Of a stretch of 64,000 bases of DNA, positions 57,178 through 64,000 are shown piece by piece (the stretch's first letter is position 1; the number at the start of each line of letters is the position of its first letter). The stretch is taken from the NCBI RefSeq assembly GCF_014652795.1, contig NZ_BMZM01000004.1, positions 186,001-250,000 of the forward strand, read 5' to 3'. The stretch is from Kushneria pakistanensis. Its GTDB lineage: Bacteria; Pseudomonadota; Gammaproteobacteria; Pseudomonadales; Halomonadaceae. The notes below the pieces were generated by a model, which saw only the letters and a list, made by a program, of their open reading frames with translations, had not been told where the DNA came from and ran no database searches. The position numbers were made by a program, and so were the translations under genes.

Positions 57178-57190
57178 TATGATGTATGAC
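57178..57190 (+). promoter_or_regulatory. Operator site E, upstream of TTT system 3
   Basis: TATGATGTATGAC, 35 bases before the tctC ATG. A possible -10 box TATTAT lies 14 bases upstream (57164-57169). The operon it controls runs toward the GntR gene at 61270. Confidence 0.75.
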
Positions 57191-57224
57191 TTTTGGAAAT
57201 AAAAAGACATCGATGAGGTCAGCC

Positions 57225-58196
57225 ATGAAAAAGTTTGCTTTGAAGAAAGGGTATGTTGCCATCGCCATGGCCATGAGCATGGCCACAATGTCTTCGACGG
57301 TCATGGCTGCCGATTTTCCCGATGACGACATTACCTTTATTTCCCCTGCCTCTCCCGGCGGCGGTTCCGATTATCTGATCCGCTCGCTGCAGGAAGGACT
57401 TCAAAAGGATCTGGGCGTCAACATCATTCCCCAGTATCTGACCGGTGGCGGCGGTGCGATCGGGTTCATGAAGACCATCCAGTCACGCCCGGATGGCTAT
57501 ACGATCGTGGCCATCGACAACAAGGTGTTTACCCAGCAGGGCATGGGCAATGTCAACTTCAAGTATGAAGACTTTGACTATCTGGCCAGCTTCTATTCCG
57601 TGCCCTATGTACTGGCGGTCAACAGCAAGCTGGGGATCGACAGCGTCGAGGATATCCTCCCGGGGGGTGAGCATAACCGCCGCCTGAAGATCGGCTTTGC
57701 CGGCATTGGCTCCTCGACCCACATCATGAGCGTGCTGGTCGGCAAGGAGCTTGGCGCCAACTTTGACACCATCTCCTATCAGGGCGCACCTGATGCCACG
57801 GCGGCCGTCATGGGCGGACACATCGATGGTGTCGTCATGGATCCGATGGATCTTCGCGGTGCGCTTGAATCCGGTCAGATGACACCGCTTGTGGTGACCA
57901 GCGGTGAGCGCAGTGACTCCCTGCCGGACGTGCCCACCATGAAAGAGCTGGGCCACGATATTGATATCTCGAACTGGCGCGGTGTTGCCGCACCGAAGGG
58001 CATGGACGAACAGACACGTGATCGCTGGCTGAGTGCACTTGAAAAAGCGTCCAAAGACCCGGTCTTCGTCAAGCGTATCGAACAGTTGGGTCTGCATGTC
58101 GACTTCCGCTCCGGCGAGGAATTCAACCAGTATGTTGATGATCTGGCGCAGGAACTGATTCCGGTGGCACAAGAGGTTGCCAGCGAGAACAGCTAA
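57225..58196 (+). CDS. TTT transporter periplasmic receptor (TctC family), system 3
   Basis: Secreted receptor of 323 residues with a lysine-rich signal peptide (MKKFALKKGYVAIAMAMS, cleavage near VMAA). The family blocks are diverged: FPDDDITFISPASPGGGSDY and GGGGAIGFMKTIQSRPDGYT. ATG 57225 is chosen because GAGGT lies five bases upstream; other in-frame starts at 57186 and 57213 precede the signal peptide. This receptor and its permease are the most divergent of the three systems, so it probably carries a different acid. Confidence 0.9.
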   Translation: MKKFALKKGYVAIAMAMSMATMSSTVMAADFPDDDITFISPASPGGGSDYLIRSLQEGLQKDLGVNIIPQYLTGGGGAIGFMKTIQSRPDGYTIVAIDNKVFTQQGMGNVNFKYEDFDYLASFYSVPYVLAVNSKLGIDSVEDILPGGEHNRRLKIGFAGIGSSTHIMSVLVGKELGANFDTISYQGAPDATAAVMGGHIDGVVMDPMDLRGALESGQMTPLVVTSGERSDSLPDVPTMKELGHDIDISNWRGVAAPKGMDEQTRDRWLSALEKASKDPVFVKRIEQLGLHVDFRSGEEFNQYVDDLAQELIPVAQEVASENS

Positions 58197-58207
58197 GGAG
58201 CAATGCC

Positions 58208-58684
58208 ATGAAGGGTCATCTTCAGGAAGCCGTTTTCAGTCTGTTGCTGGCACTGGTAGCTGCCTTTCTCTGCGTGTCGGCCATGGATATTCCAGGCGGC
58301 GCGCATGGCTCCATTGCGCCGGCCACCTTTCCCAGTGTCATTACCTTCATTATCGCCCTGCTGGCAATATTGAATGTCATTGCCTGCATTTTGAAAGGAA
58401 AAAAGGCCAATAACCTGCCGGCCATATCGCGGCAGGGGTTTTTGAATCTCGCGCTTTTTATCGTGCTCAGTACCGCTTATGTCTGGGTCATCAGCATGGC
58501 GGGATTTCTGGTATCCACGTTCTTGTACCTGCTTTTGATGCCTCCCTTCATATGTCTTATTTCCACCGACAGGAAAGGGCATGTGGCAAAACCGGCCTTC
58601 TGGGCGCGGGTAACGGTTTTTGCCCTGCTCGGCACGGGCATTATTTATGGCGTGTTTGTCGAGTTGCTCAAGGTCAGATTCTGA
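58208..58684 (+). CDS. TTT transporter small membrane subunit (TctB family), system 3
   Basis: Four-helix subunit of 158 residues, shorter than its paralogues. Helices fall at about 5-25, 38-60, 76-118 (two) and 133-153. It follows tctC by 11 bases and precedes tctA by 20. Similarity to the other TctB proteins is weak, as usual in this family; the assignment rests on size, topology and position. Confidence 0.85.
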   Translation: MKGHLQEAVFSLLLALVAAFLCVSAMDIPGGAHGSIAPATFPSVITFIIALLAILNVIACILKGKKANNLPAISRQGFLNLALFIVLSTAYVWVISMAGFLVSTFLYLLLMPPFICLISTDRKGHVAKPAFWARVTVFALLGTGIIYGVFVELLKVRF

Positions 58685-58704
58685 GCTGAACATCGGGAGG
58701 TTTT

Positions 58705-60201
58705 ATGCAAACGCTGACAGATACCATTCAGCTCTTTGGTCCGCTGACGCTTTTGGCCATATTGGCCGGTACCTTTCTGGGCATCATCCTGGGGGCGCTG
58801 CCCGGGCTTTCGGCCGCCATGGCCGTGGCACTGCTGCTACCCCTGACCTATGGGCTGGATACCATCGCCGGTATCGGGCTTTTGCTGGGCGCCTTTTGCG
58901 GTGCCATTGCCGGTGGTTCGGTACCGGCCATACTGCTGAACATGCCGGGCACGCCGGGCTCCATTGCGACCACCTTTGACGCCGCCCCCATGGCGGCCAA
59001 CGGTCGAGCGGGCAAGGCGCTGGGCCTGTCGGTGGCGGCTTCGTTCCTGGGCGGCACCATCAGCGCCCTGATCCTGATGCTGGTGTCTCCCCTGATCGCC
59101 TCCGTGGCGCTGCAGTTCGGCGCTGCCGAGTACTTCTCCCTGAGTATTCTGGGCCTGATGATCATTGTGTCGATCTCCGGCGGCTCGCTCATCAAGGGGC
59201 TGATCGTGGGCCTGATCGGCATGCTGATGTCGACGGTCGGTGCCGATCAGGTCACCGGTGCCATGCGTCTGACCTTTGGCCAGATGTCGCTTTTGACCGG
59301 TATCAGCCTGCTGGCCGTGATCGTGGGTATCTTTGCAGTCTCCCAGTTGCTGCTGGACATGGAAAAAATGCACGAGAAGCGGCCTTCCATGAAGGTCGAG
59401 AATGCGCTTGAGGGCGCCTTTCCGCGGATGCGGGAGGTACTGCGCAACTGGAAGCTTCTGTTGATGAGCTCTTTCATCGGTGCCGGCGTGGGCGCCGTAC
59501 CGGGGGCCGGTGGCAGCATCGCCTCGATCATGGCCTACGATCAGGCCAAGCGGTTTTCCAAAAACTCGAAGGAGTTCGGCAAGGGGGCGCCGGAGGGCGT
59601 AGTGGCCTCCGAGTCGTCCAACAATGCCATGGTCGGCGGGGCGCTGATCCCGATGCTGACACTGGGTATCCCCGGTGAAGGCGCCACGGCCGTGCTGATC
59701 GGCGGTCTGATGATTCAGGGCATCCAGCCCGGTCCCATGCTCTTTGATACCCAGGCAACTCTGGTGTACGGCATTTTCGTGGCCTTTTTGCTGGCCAATA
59801 TCATGATGCTGTTCGTGCAGTGGTGGGGGATTCGCCTGTTCGTGCGCATCCTGCGCGTTCCCCAGCATTTCCTGCTGCCCCTGATCTTCATCTTCTGCGC
59901 CATCGGTGTTTTCAGTATCAACAGTGATTACTTCGATGTGTATCTGATGATGGCCCTGGGGGTGCTCGGTTTCTTCCTCGCCCGTTTTGGTTTCGGCGTG
60001 GCCCCCGTCGTGATCGGCCTGATCCTGGGTGGTGTGGCCGAGACCAATCTGCGCCGCGGGCTGCAGACCTTCGATGGTAGCTGGGAGCCTTTCTTCACAC
60101 GTCCCATCAGCGTGACCTTTCTGATACTGGCGCTGGTGTTTGTCGTCTTCTCCCTGCGTGCTTCCTGGCGGGAAAGAAAAGCAAATGCCGTCTCAAACTG
60201 A
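58705..60201 (+). CDS. TTT transporter large permease (TctA family), system 3
   Basis: Permease of 498 residues with the TctA signatures GALPGLSAAMAVALLLPLTY, LLNMPGTPGSIATTFDAAPM, GAVPGAGGSIASIMAYDQA and MLTLGIPGEGATAVLIGG. The GTPGS variant and FLARFGFGVAPVVIGLILGG near the end separate it from systems 1 and 2. Twelve bases before the hydroxyacid dehydrogenase gene. Confidence 0.94.
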   Translation: MQTLTDTIQLFGPLTLLAILAGTFLGIILGALPGLSAAMAVALLLPLTYGLDTIAGIGLLLGAFCGAIAGGSVPAILLNMPGTPGSIATTFDAAPMAANGRAGKALGLSVAASFLGGTISALILMLVSPLIASVALQFGAAEYFSLSILGLMIIVSISGGSLIKGLIVGLIGMLMSTVGADQVTGAMRLTFGQMSLLTGISLLAVIVGIFAVSQLLLDMEKMHEKRPSMKVENALEGAFPRMREVLRNWKLLLMSSFIGAGVGAVPGAGGSIASIMAYDQAKRFSKNSKEFGKGAPEGVVASESSNNAMVGGALIPMLTLGIPGEGATAVLIGGLMIQGIQPGPMLFDTQATLVYGIFVAFLLANIMMLFVQWWGIRLFVRILRVPQHFLLPLIFIFCAIGVFSINSDYFDVYLMMALGVLGFFLARFGFGVAPVVIGLILGGVAETNLRRGLQTFDGSWEPFFTRPISVTFLILALVFVVFSLRASWRERKANAVSN

Positions 60202-60213
60202 CAGGACAATGAC

Positions 60214-61173
60214 ATGACACATAATGTTGTAGTGGTACATGAGCTTTACCCCGAACTGCTGGCGCAGCTGCAGGCCGATTATCACGTCACGCACTTTCAG
60301 CGTCTGGCCAGTGACGAGGACAGGCAGGCCTTTCGGGAGGCGATGCGTGATGCCGATGCCTTTATCGGCTCCAACGTCAAATTCGATGAGGCCCTGCTCG
60401 ATGGCGCGCCGCGCCTGAAGGTGATCGCCAGCGTATCGGTGGGCGTGGATGCCTACCCGAAGGAGGCCATTGAGGCCCGCGGTATCGTGCTGACCAATAC
60501 GCCTGAAGTGCTCACCGATGCCACGGCGGATACCGGGTTCTTGCTGTTGATGATGGCGGCCCGACGCGCCGGCGAGATGGAGCGCAAGGTGCGCTCCGGG
60601 CAGTGGCAGGCCTCGCTGGGCCGCACGGATTTTGGCATCGACATCACCGGCAAGACGCTCGGTGTTGTGGGCATGGGGCGTATCGGACAGGCAGTGGCCC
60701 AGCGCGGCCATCACGGCTTCAACATGCCGGTTGTTTTCTACAACCGCAGCGACAGGCCGGAGTTTGAAAAGGCGTTTGATGCGCGCCAGGTATCGCTTGA
60801 AACGCTGTTCAGCGAATCCGACTTCATTGTGGTGACCGTGGCGCTGTCAGAAGGCACGCAGGGGCTGATTGATCGAAAACTGCTGGCCGCCACGCGCGAA
60901 AAGGCTATTTTGATCAATATTTCCCGCGGTCAGGTGGTCAGGGAAGAGGACCTGATCAGTTGTCTGCAGGATGGCACGCTCTACTATGCAGGCCTTGATG
61001 TCTATGAGCGCGAGCCGCTGGCGCAGGATTCCGCGTTGCTGGCCCTCGATAATGCCGTATTGCTGCCCCATATTGGTTCGTCAACGTTTGAAACGCGCAG
61101 CGCCATGTGTGATCTGGCTGCCGACAATCTGAAGCGGGTGCTGGCAGGCTCACCGGCGTTGACGCCCGCCTGA
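60214..61173 (+). CDS. D-2-hydroxyacid dehydrogenase (GhrB-like)
   Basis: NAD(P)H-dependent reductase of 319 residues acting on 2-keto acids such as glyoxylate, hydroxypyruvate or 2-ketogluconate. The Rossmann motif is VVGMGRIGQAVAQRG and the catalytic residues are Arg in INISRGQVV, Glu in YEREPL and His in LLPHIGSS. The Asn-Arg-Ser after the second beta strand (FYNRSDR) suggests NADP preference. It follows TTT system 3 in one operon, so the imported acid or its product is probably a 2-keto acid. AGGA precedes the ATG. Confidence 0.88.
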   Translation: MTHNVVVVHELYPELLAQLQADYHVTHFQRLASDEDRQAFREAMRDADAFIGSNVKFDEALLDGAPRLKVIASVSVGVDAYPKEAIEARGIVLTNTPEVLTDATADTGFLLLMMAARRAGEMERKVRSGQWQASLGRTDFGIDITGKTLGVVGMGRIGQAVAQRGHHGFNMPVVFYNRSDRPEFEKAFDARQVSLETLFSESDFIVVTVALSEGTQGLIDRKLLAATREKAILINISRGQVVREEDLISCLQDGTLYYAGLDVYEREPLAQDSALLALDNAVLLPHIGSSTFETRSAMCDLAADNLKRVLAGSPALTPA

Positions 61174-61269
61174 TACAGGCAAGGCTATCGCAGAGGCGAG
61201 CGCATCCGTGGTCCGGCAACAGCAGTACGGCTTGTACGGTATGATTGGCGCGTGTAATCGATACCTGGC

Positions 61270-62022
61270 ATGACACAACAGCAGATGGTCAATATGAAAA
61301 CGCTCAAGCTTGAACGCATTACCCAGCAGGGCAGCCTGTCGGGACAAATTGCCCGTCAGCTGGAAACCTCGATTGCCAACGGGCAGATTGCCGTGGGTGA
61401 CAAGCTGCCCACGGAAAGCGCGCTGTGTGACATGTTTGGCGTCAGCCGTACTGCCGTACGCGAGGCGATTGCGCATCTGCGCTCGTCAGGGCTGATCGAG
61501 ACCCGGCGGGGGATCGGCACGCGCGTCATCCAGACGCGCCAGTCGGCCCCTTCGCCAGCCCGGCGCATCAGTGCCAATACGGTGGAAGATATCCTGCATG
61601 TGCTGGAGCTTCGCCTGACCCTGGAGCCGCGTGCGGCGGCGCTTGCAGCCGAGCGCCATGATGATGACGATGCGCGCCGTCTTGAGACTACCCATGCCGC
61701 CTTCCTGGAGGCCATGAAACATGACCGCCAGGCGCGGCACGAGGATTATCAGTTCCATCACGCCATTATCGAGGCGACCCACAATCCCTTCTTTTTGTCC
61801 TTTTACGAACCGCTGAGCCAGGAAGCCATTCCGCGTGCCCGGCTGGTCGACAACGAGCTGGATACCGGGGTCGCGCGGCGCTATCTGGAGATGGTGGCGG
61901 GAGAGCATCAGGCCATTCTGGATGCGGTGCTTGCACGTGATCCGCAGCGCGCCGAACAGGCGGTCAGACAGCACTTTTCCCGCGCCCGACAGACCTATAC
62001 GGCCTATCGAGAGGATCACTGA
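61270..62022 (+). CDS. GntR-family regulator, FadR subfamily (FCD domain)
   Basis: Transcription factor of 250 residues. The N-terminal winged helix is GQIARQLETSIANGQIAVGD through DMFGVSRTAVREAIAHLRSS, and the C-terminal all-helical FCD domain has the metal-binding His residues (in FHHAIIE and GEHQAIL). FCD regulators commonly sense sugar acids. It follows the TTT system 3 and dehydrogenase genes by 96 bases without a visible terminator and is probably partly cotranscribed with them. This makes it the best candidate to bind the five TATGATGTATGAC sites, including site E of its own operon; that link is inference. Confidence 0.9.
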   Translation: MTQQQMVNMKTLKLERITQQGSLSGQIARQLETSIANGQIAVGDKLPTESALCDMFGVSRTAVREAIAHLRSSGLIETRRGIGTRVIQTRQSAPSPARRISANTVEDILHVLELRLTLEPRAAALAAERHDDDDARRLETTHAAFLEAMKHDRQARHEDYQFHHAIIEATHNPFFLSFYEPLSQEAIPRARLVDNELDTGVARRYLEMVAGEHQAILDAVLARDPQRAEQAVRQHFSRARQTYTAYREDH

Positions 62023-62023
62023 C

Positions 62024-62051
62024 GCTGATGCCACACATCGTCGGCGTCAGC
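62024..62051. other. Hairpin between the two convergent GntR genes
   Basis: GCTGATGCC / GGCGTCAGC (62024-62032 and 62043-62051), nine pairs with one G-T. No T-run follows, so its role as a shared terminator is doubtful. Confidence 0.4.
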
Positions 62052-62061
62052 ATTGGTGCTA

Positions 62062-62760
62062 TCAGGCGTGCGCCTGGCCCAGCCGCTGCATCGAGGCCAC
62101 CAGGTCGTTGAAGCGCTCCCCCTGAAGCAGGACATGTCCCCTTAGTTCGCACTGCGCCGTCTCGGCATCACCTGCCATCAGGGCCGCAACGATGCGCTCA
62201 TGCTCGCACCAGGAACTTTCCAGCCGGTGTCTTGCGTGTAGCTGCAGGCGTCGATAGGGCTTTAGCATGGCGTGCAGGCGTCTGGCTTCCTGGGCCAGAA
62301 AAGCGTTGTGACTGCCTTCATAGATCAGGCGATGAAACTCGCCGTTTTCATAGTAATACCCGTTGATATCCCCTTCGAGCATGCACTGGCGACAGGCGGC
62401 CTGCGCCTTTTGCAGCGTGGCCAGGGCGTCGTCGTTCATGCGTCTTGCGGCCAGCCGACCGCACATGCCCTCAAGCTCTGCCATGACTTCAAAGCGCTCG
62501 ACCAGTTCGGTCACGCTCAGACGTGCCACAAAGGTGCCGCGCTTGGGCGCCACCTTCACCATGCCGGAGGCGGCCAACTGGGTCAGTGCCTCGCGGATGG
62601 GCGTGCGTGAACACTGATACTGACGGGCCAGTGCTTCGGGGTCGAGGCGGTCGCCCGGGGCGTAATGGCCTTCGACAATGGCATCTTCCAGCAGATCACG
62701 AAGCCGCTGCGCCTGGGGAATACGCCTTCCTGGACTTTCATTCAATAGACTTTCTCCCAT
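62062..62760 (-). CDS. GntR-family regulator (FCD domain), divergent from malonyl-CoA decarboxylase
   Basis: Transcription factor of 232 residues: winged helix ALARQYQCSRTPIREALTQL, then an FCD domain with FHRLIYEGSH. ATG 62760 gives the family start; the frame continues upstream across the operator region. It faces the malonyl-CoA decarboxylase gene across a region with a palindrome (TGTTATATATAACA) and a tandem repeat. This is the arrangement of MatR, the malonate-responsive GntR repressor of Rhizobium, whose decarboxylase it controls. Regulation of the decarboxylase is inferred from position only. Confidence 0.9.
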   Translation of the reverse strand: MGESLLNESPGRRIPQAQRLRDLLEDAIVEGHYAPGDRLDPEALARQYQCSRTPIREALTQLAASGMVKVAPKRGTFVARLSVTELVERFEVMAELEGMCGRLAARRMNDDALATLQKAQAACRQCMLEGDINGYYYENGEFHRLIYEGSHNAFLAQEARRLHAMLKPYRRLQLHARHRLESSWCEHERIVAALMAGDAETAQCELRGHVLLQGERFNDLVASMQRLGQAHA

Positions 62761-62787
62761 GTTGACACCCTCGGGCAGCGCGCGGAT

Positions 62788-62801
62788 TGTTATATATAAC
62801 A
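62788..62801. promoter_or_regulatory. Palindromic operator candidate in the gntR / decarboxylase region
   Basis: TGTTATATATAACA, a perfect 14-base inverted repeat 28 bases upstream of the GntR gene start. Its form (TGT, AT-rich centre, ACA) is typical of GntR-family operators. Confidence 0.7.
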
Positions 62802-62811
62802 GTGCGGTGAC

Positions 62812-62839
62812 ATGTATATGAAAAGATGTATATGAAAAG
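62812..62839 (+). repeat. Perfect 14-base tandem repeat before malonyl-CoA decarboxylase
   Basis: ATGTATATGAAAAG occurs twice without a gap (62812-62825 and 62826-62839). It sits beside the palindrome, about 78 bases before the decarboxylase ATG, so it may carry half-sites for the regulator or overlap the promoter. Confidence 0.92.
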
Positions 62840-62916
62840 TAACTTTCGCCTCGATGACAAGCAATAGCCATCGCCGGGCGTCGGGATCTCCGTTCACGCC
62901 ACCGAAGAGGGCTGCC

Positions 62917-64000
62917 ATGAACGTCAACATGAATTTTCTCCAGGAGCTGCTGTCCGGGCTTGAACGCCGCACCCGTGAGCGTTTTCGCAGCACCGGTGGT
63001 GAGAGTAACGACAGGACCGCAAGTCTGGCGCAGCTGGCCTCAAGCTGTGAAACGCTCATGCAGCGCGGTGGGGAAGCCTCCCAGATCCTGATCGCCCAGC
63101 AGGCCCTGATGCGCTATCGAAGCCTGGATGACGCTGACAGGCTGGCCTTTTTCGAAATGCTCGCCGAGCACTACGCCGCTGACGCCGACGATATCCACAA
63201 GGCCTACCGTGACTGGAGCGAGAAGGAAGACAACGCCACGCTTCAAAAGCTTTTTGCCGCCTGCGAGCCGCGCCGCCAGCACCTTTTGCGCCGACTCAAT
63301 CTGTGCCCGGGCGGCACCTATGAGCTGGTGGCCATGCGCGCCGATCTGCTGCGCTTTTTGAAAACGAATCCCGAACTTGCCCCGCTGGATGATGACTTTG
63401 CCCACCTGTTCGCTTCCTGGTTCAACCGCGGCTTTTTAATGCTGGAAAGCATCGGCTGGAATACCCCGGCGGCGGTGCTGGAAAAGATCATTCGCTATGA
63501 AGCGGTCCACGCCATTCAGGACTGGTCGGACCTGCGCCGCCGGCTCGATCCCGGTGATCGGCGCTGCTACGCCTTCTTCCACCCGGCGACCGGTGATGAA
63601 CCGCTGATCTTTGTCGAAGTGGCGCTGTGCAAGGGCATTCCCGACAACATTCAGACCATTCTGGCTGGCGGTGAGGAGATTGCGCCGGGCGAGGCGGATA
63701 CGGCAGCGTTTTACAGCATCAGCAACTGTCAGAGCGGGCTCAAGGGCATCTCGTTTGGCAACTTCCTGATCAAGCAGGTGGTGCAGGAGCTCAAGAAGGA
63801 CCTGCCGGGACTGGTCAATTTCGTCACGCTCTCGCCGGTCCCGGGTTTTGCCCGCTGGCTGTCCACGCAGCGTGAGGAGGGCGAACTGCCGGAAGACGAT
63901 GAGGTCTGCGTCGCGCTTGATCGGGCCAGCTGGACCCTCGATCAAAAGGAGCGCCAGCGCCTGGCCCCCGAGCTTCGTGCACTGGCCGCGCACTATCTGC
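62917..64000 (+). CDS. Malonyl-CoA decarboxylase (partial, runs off the right edge)
   Basis: Converts malonyl-CoA to acetyl-CoA and CO2. The open frame from ATG 62917 (GAAGAGGG upstream) gives 361 residues and continues past the window; the family is about 450, so roughly the last fifth is missing, including the catalytic Ser/His region. Family blocks present are RGFLMLESIGWNTPA, EAVHAIQDWSDLRRRLDP, CYAFFHPATGDEPLIFVEVA, FYSISNCQSGLKGISFGNFL and the adjoining VVQELKKDLPGLVNFVTLSP. No other malonate-use gene is visible. Confidence 0.94.
   Translation, partial: MNVNMNFLQELLSGLERRTRERFRSTGGESNDRTASLAQLASSCETLMQRGGEASQILIAQQALMRYRSLDDADRLAFFEMLAEHYAADADDIHKAYRDWSEKEDNATLQKLFAACEPRRQHLLRRLNLCPGGTYELVAMRADLLRFLKTNPELAPLDDDFAHLFASWFNRGFLMLESIGWNTPAAVLEKIIRYEAVHAIQDWSDLRRRLDPGDRRCYAFFHPATGDEPLIFVEVALCKGIPDNIQTILAGGEEIAPGEADTAAFYSISNCQSGLKGISFGNFLIKQVVQELKKDLPGLVNFVTLSPVPGFARWLSTQREEGELPEDDEVCVALDRASWTLDQKERQRLAPELRALAAHYL

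Noticed and set aside
1-64000. CRISPR arrays, tRNA or rRNA genes, insertion sequences, integrases
   Set aside because: I looked for spaced repeats, tRNA-like cloverleafs and transposase motifs and saw none that I could support.

Overview
The window reads as chromosome of a moderately GC-rich gammaproteobacterium, most likely a halophile of the Halomonadaceae (Halomonas, Kushneria or Chromohalobacter type). This is inferred from the gyrA-serC-pheA-tyrA/aroA-cmk-rpsA order with a fused TyrA-AroA protein, a TrkH potassium channel, and the abundance of TRAP and tripartite tricarboxylate (TTT) transporters. I saw no rRNA, tRNA, CRISPR array, insertion sequence or prophage gene.

Bases 1-30800 are mostly housekeeping. 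They hold a divergent type IV pilus pair (pilB running off the left edge, and a pilin); trkH; rdgC with an acyltransferase; gyrA; the serC-pheA-tyrA/aroA-cmk operon; rpsA followed by a small paralogue of ribosomal protein L36; an aldo/keto reductase; a Na/Pi cotransporter with a small coiled-coil partner; purMN divergent from hda; a CsbD-like stress protein; a solute-binding protein with a zinc deacylase; a FAN1-type nuclease overlapping a DinG/XPD-type helicase; a serine acetyltransferase; and a 52-residue Pmp3-type membrane peptide.

Bases 30900-62000 form a large acidic-sugar island. It encodes two TRAP transporters, three complete TTT transporters plus one orphan TTT binding protein, a cytoplasmic GH31 glycosidase, uronate dehydrogenase, two glucarate dehydratases, a galactarate/talarate dehydratase, 5-dehydro-4-deoxyglucarate dehydratase, a 2-oxoglutarate semialdehyde dehydrogenase, a DlgD-type diketogulonate reductase and a D-2-hydroxyacid dehydrogenase. 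Together they spell the oxidative route from uronate to aldarate to 5-keto-4-deoxyglucarate to 2-oxoglutarate semialdehyde to 2-oxoglutarate. No aldarolactonase is visible here.

The most notable signal is a 13-base sequence, TATGATGTATGAC, present exactly in front of five transcription units of this island and always in the same orientation. It is a direct rather than inverted repeat and is probably the operator of one regulator, best guess the GntR/FCD protein encoded at 61270-62022. A second circuit is suggested by a LacI-type palindrome, TGATAGCGCTAACA, which occurs once between the LacI-family regulator and the orphan TTT binding protein and once before the galactarate dehydratase. The right edge (62062-64000) holds a divergent GntR regulator and malonyl-CoA decarboxylase pair, separated by a palindrome and a perfect 14-base tandem repeat.
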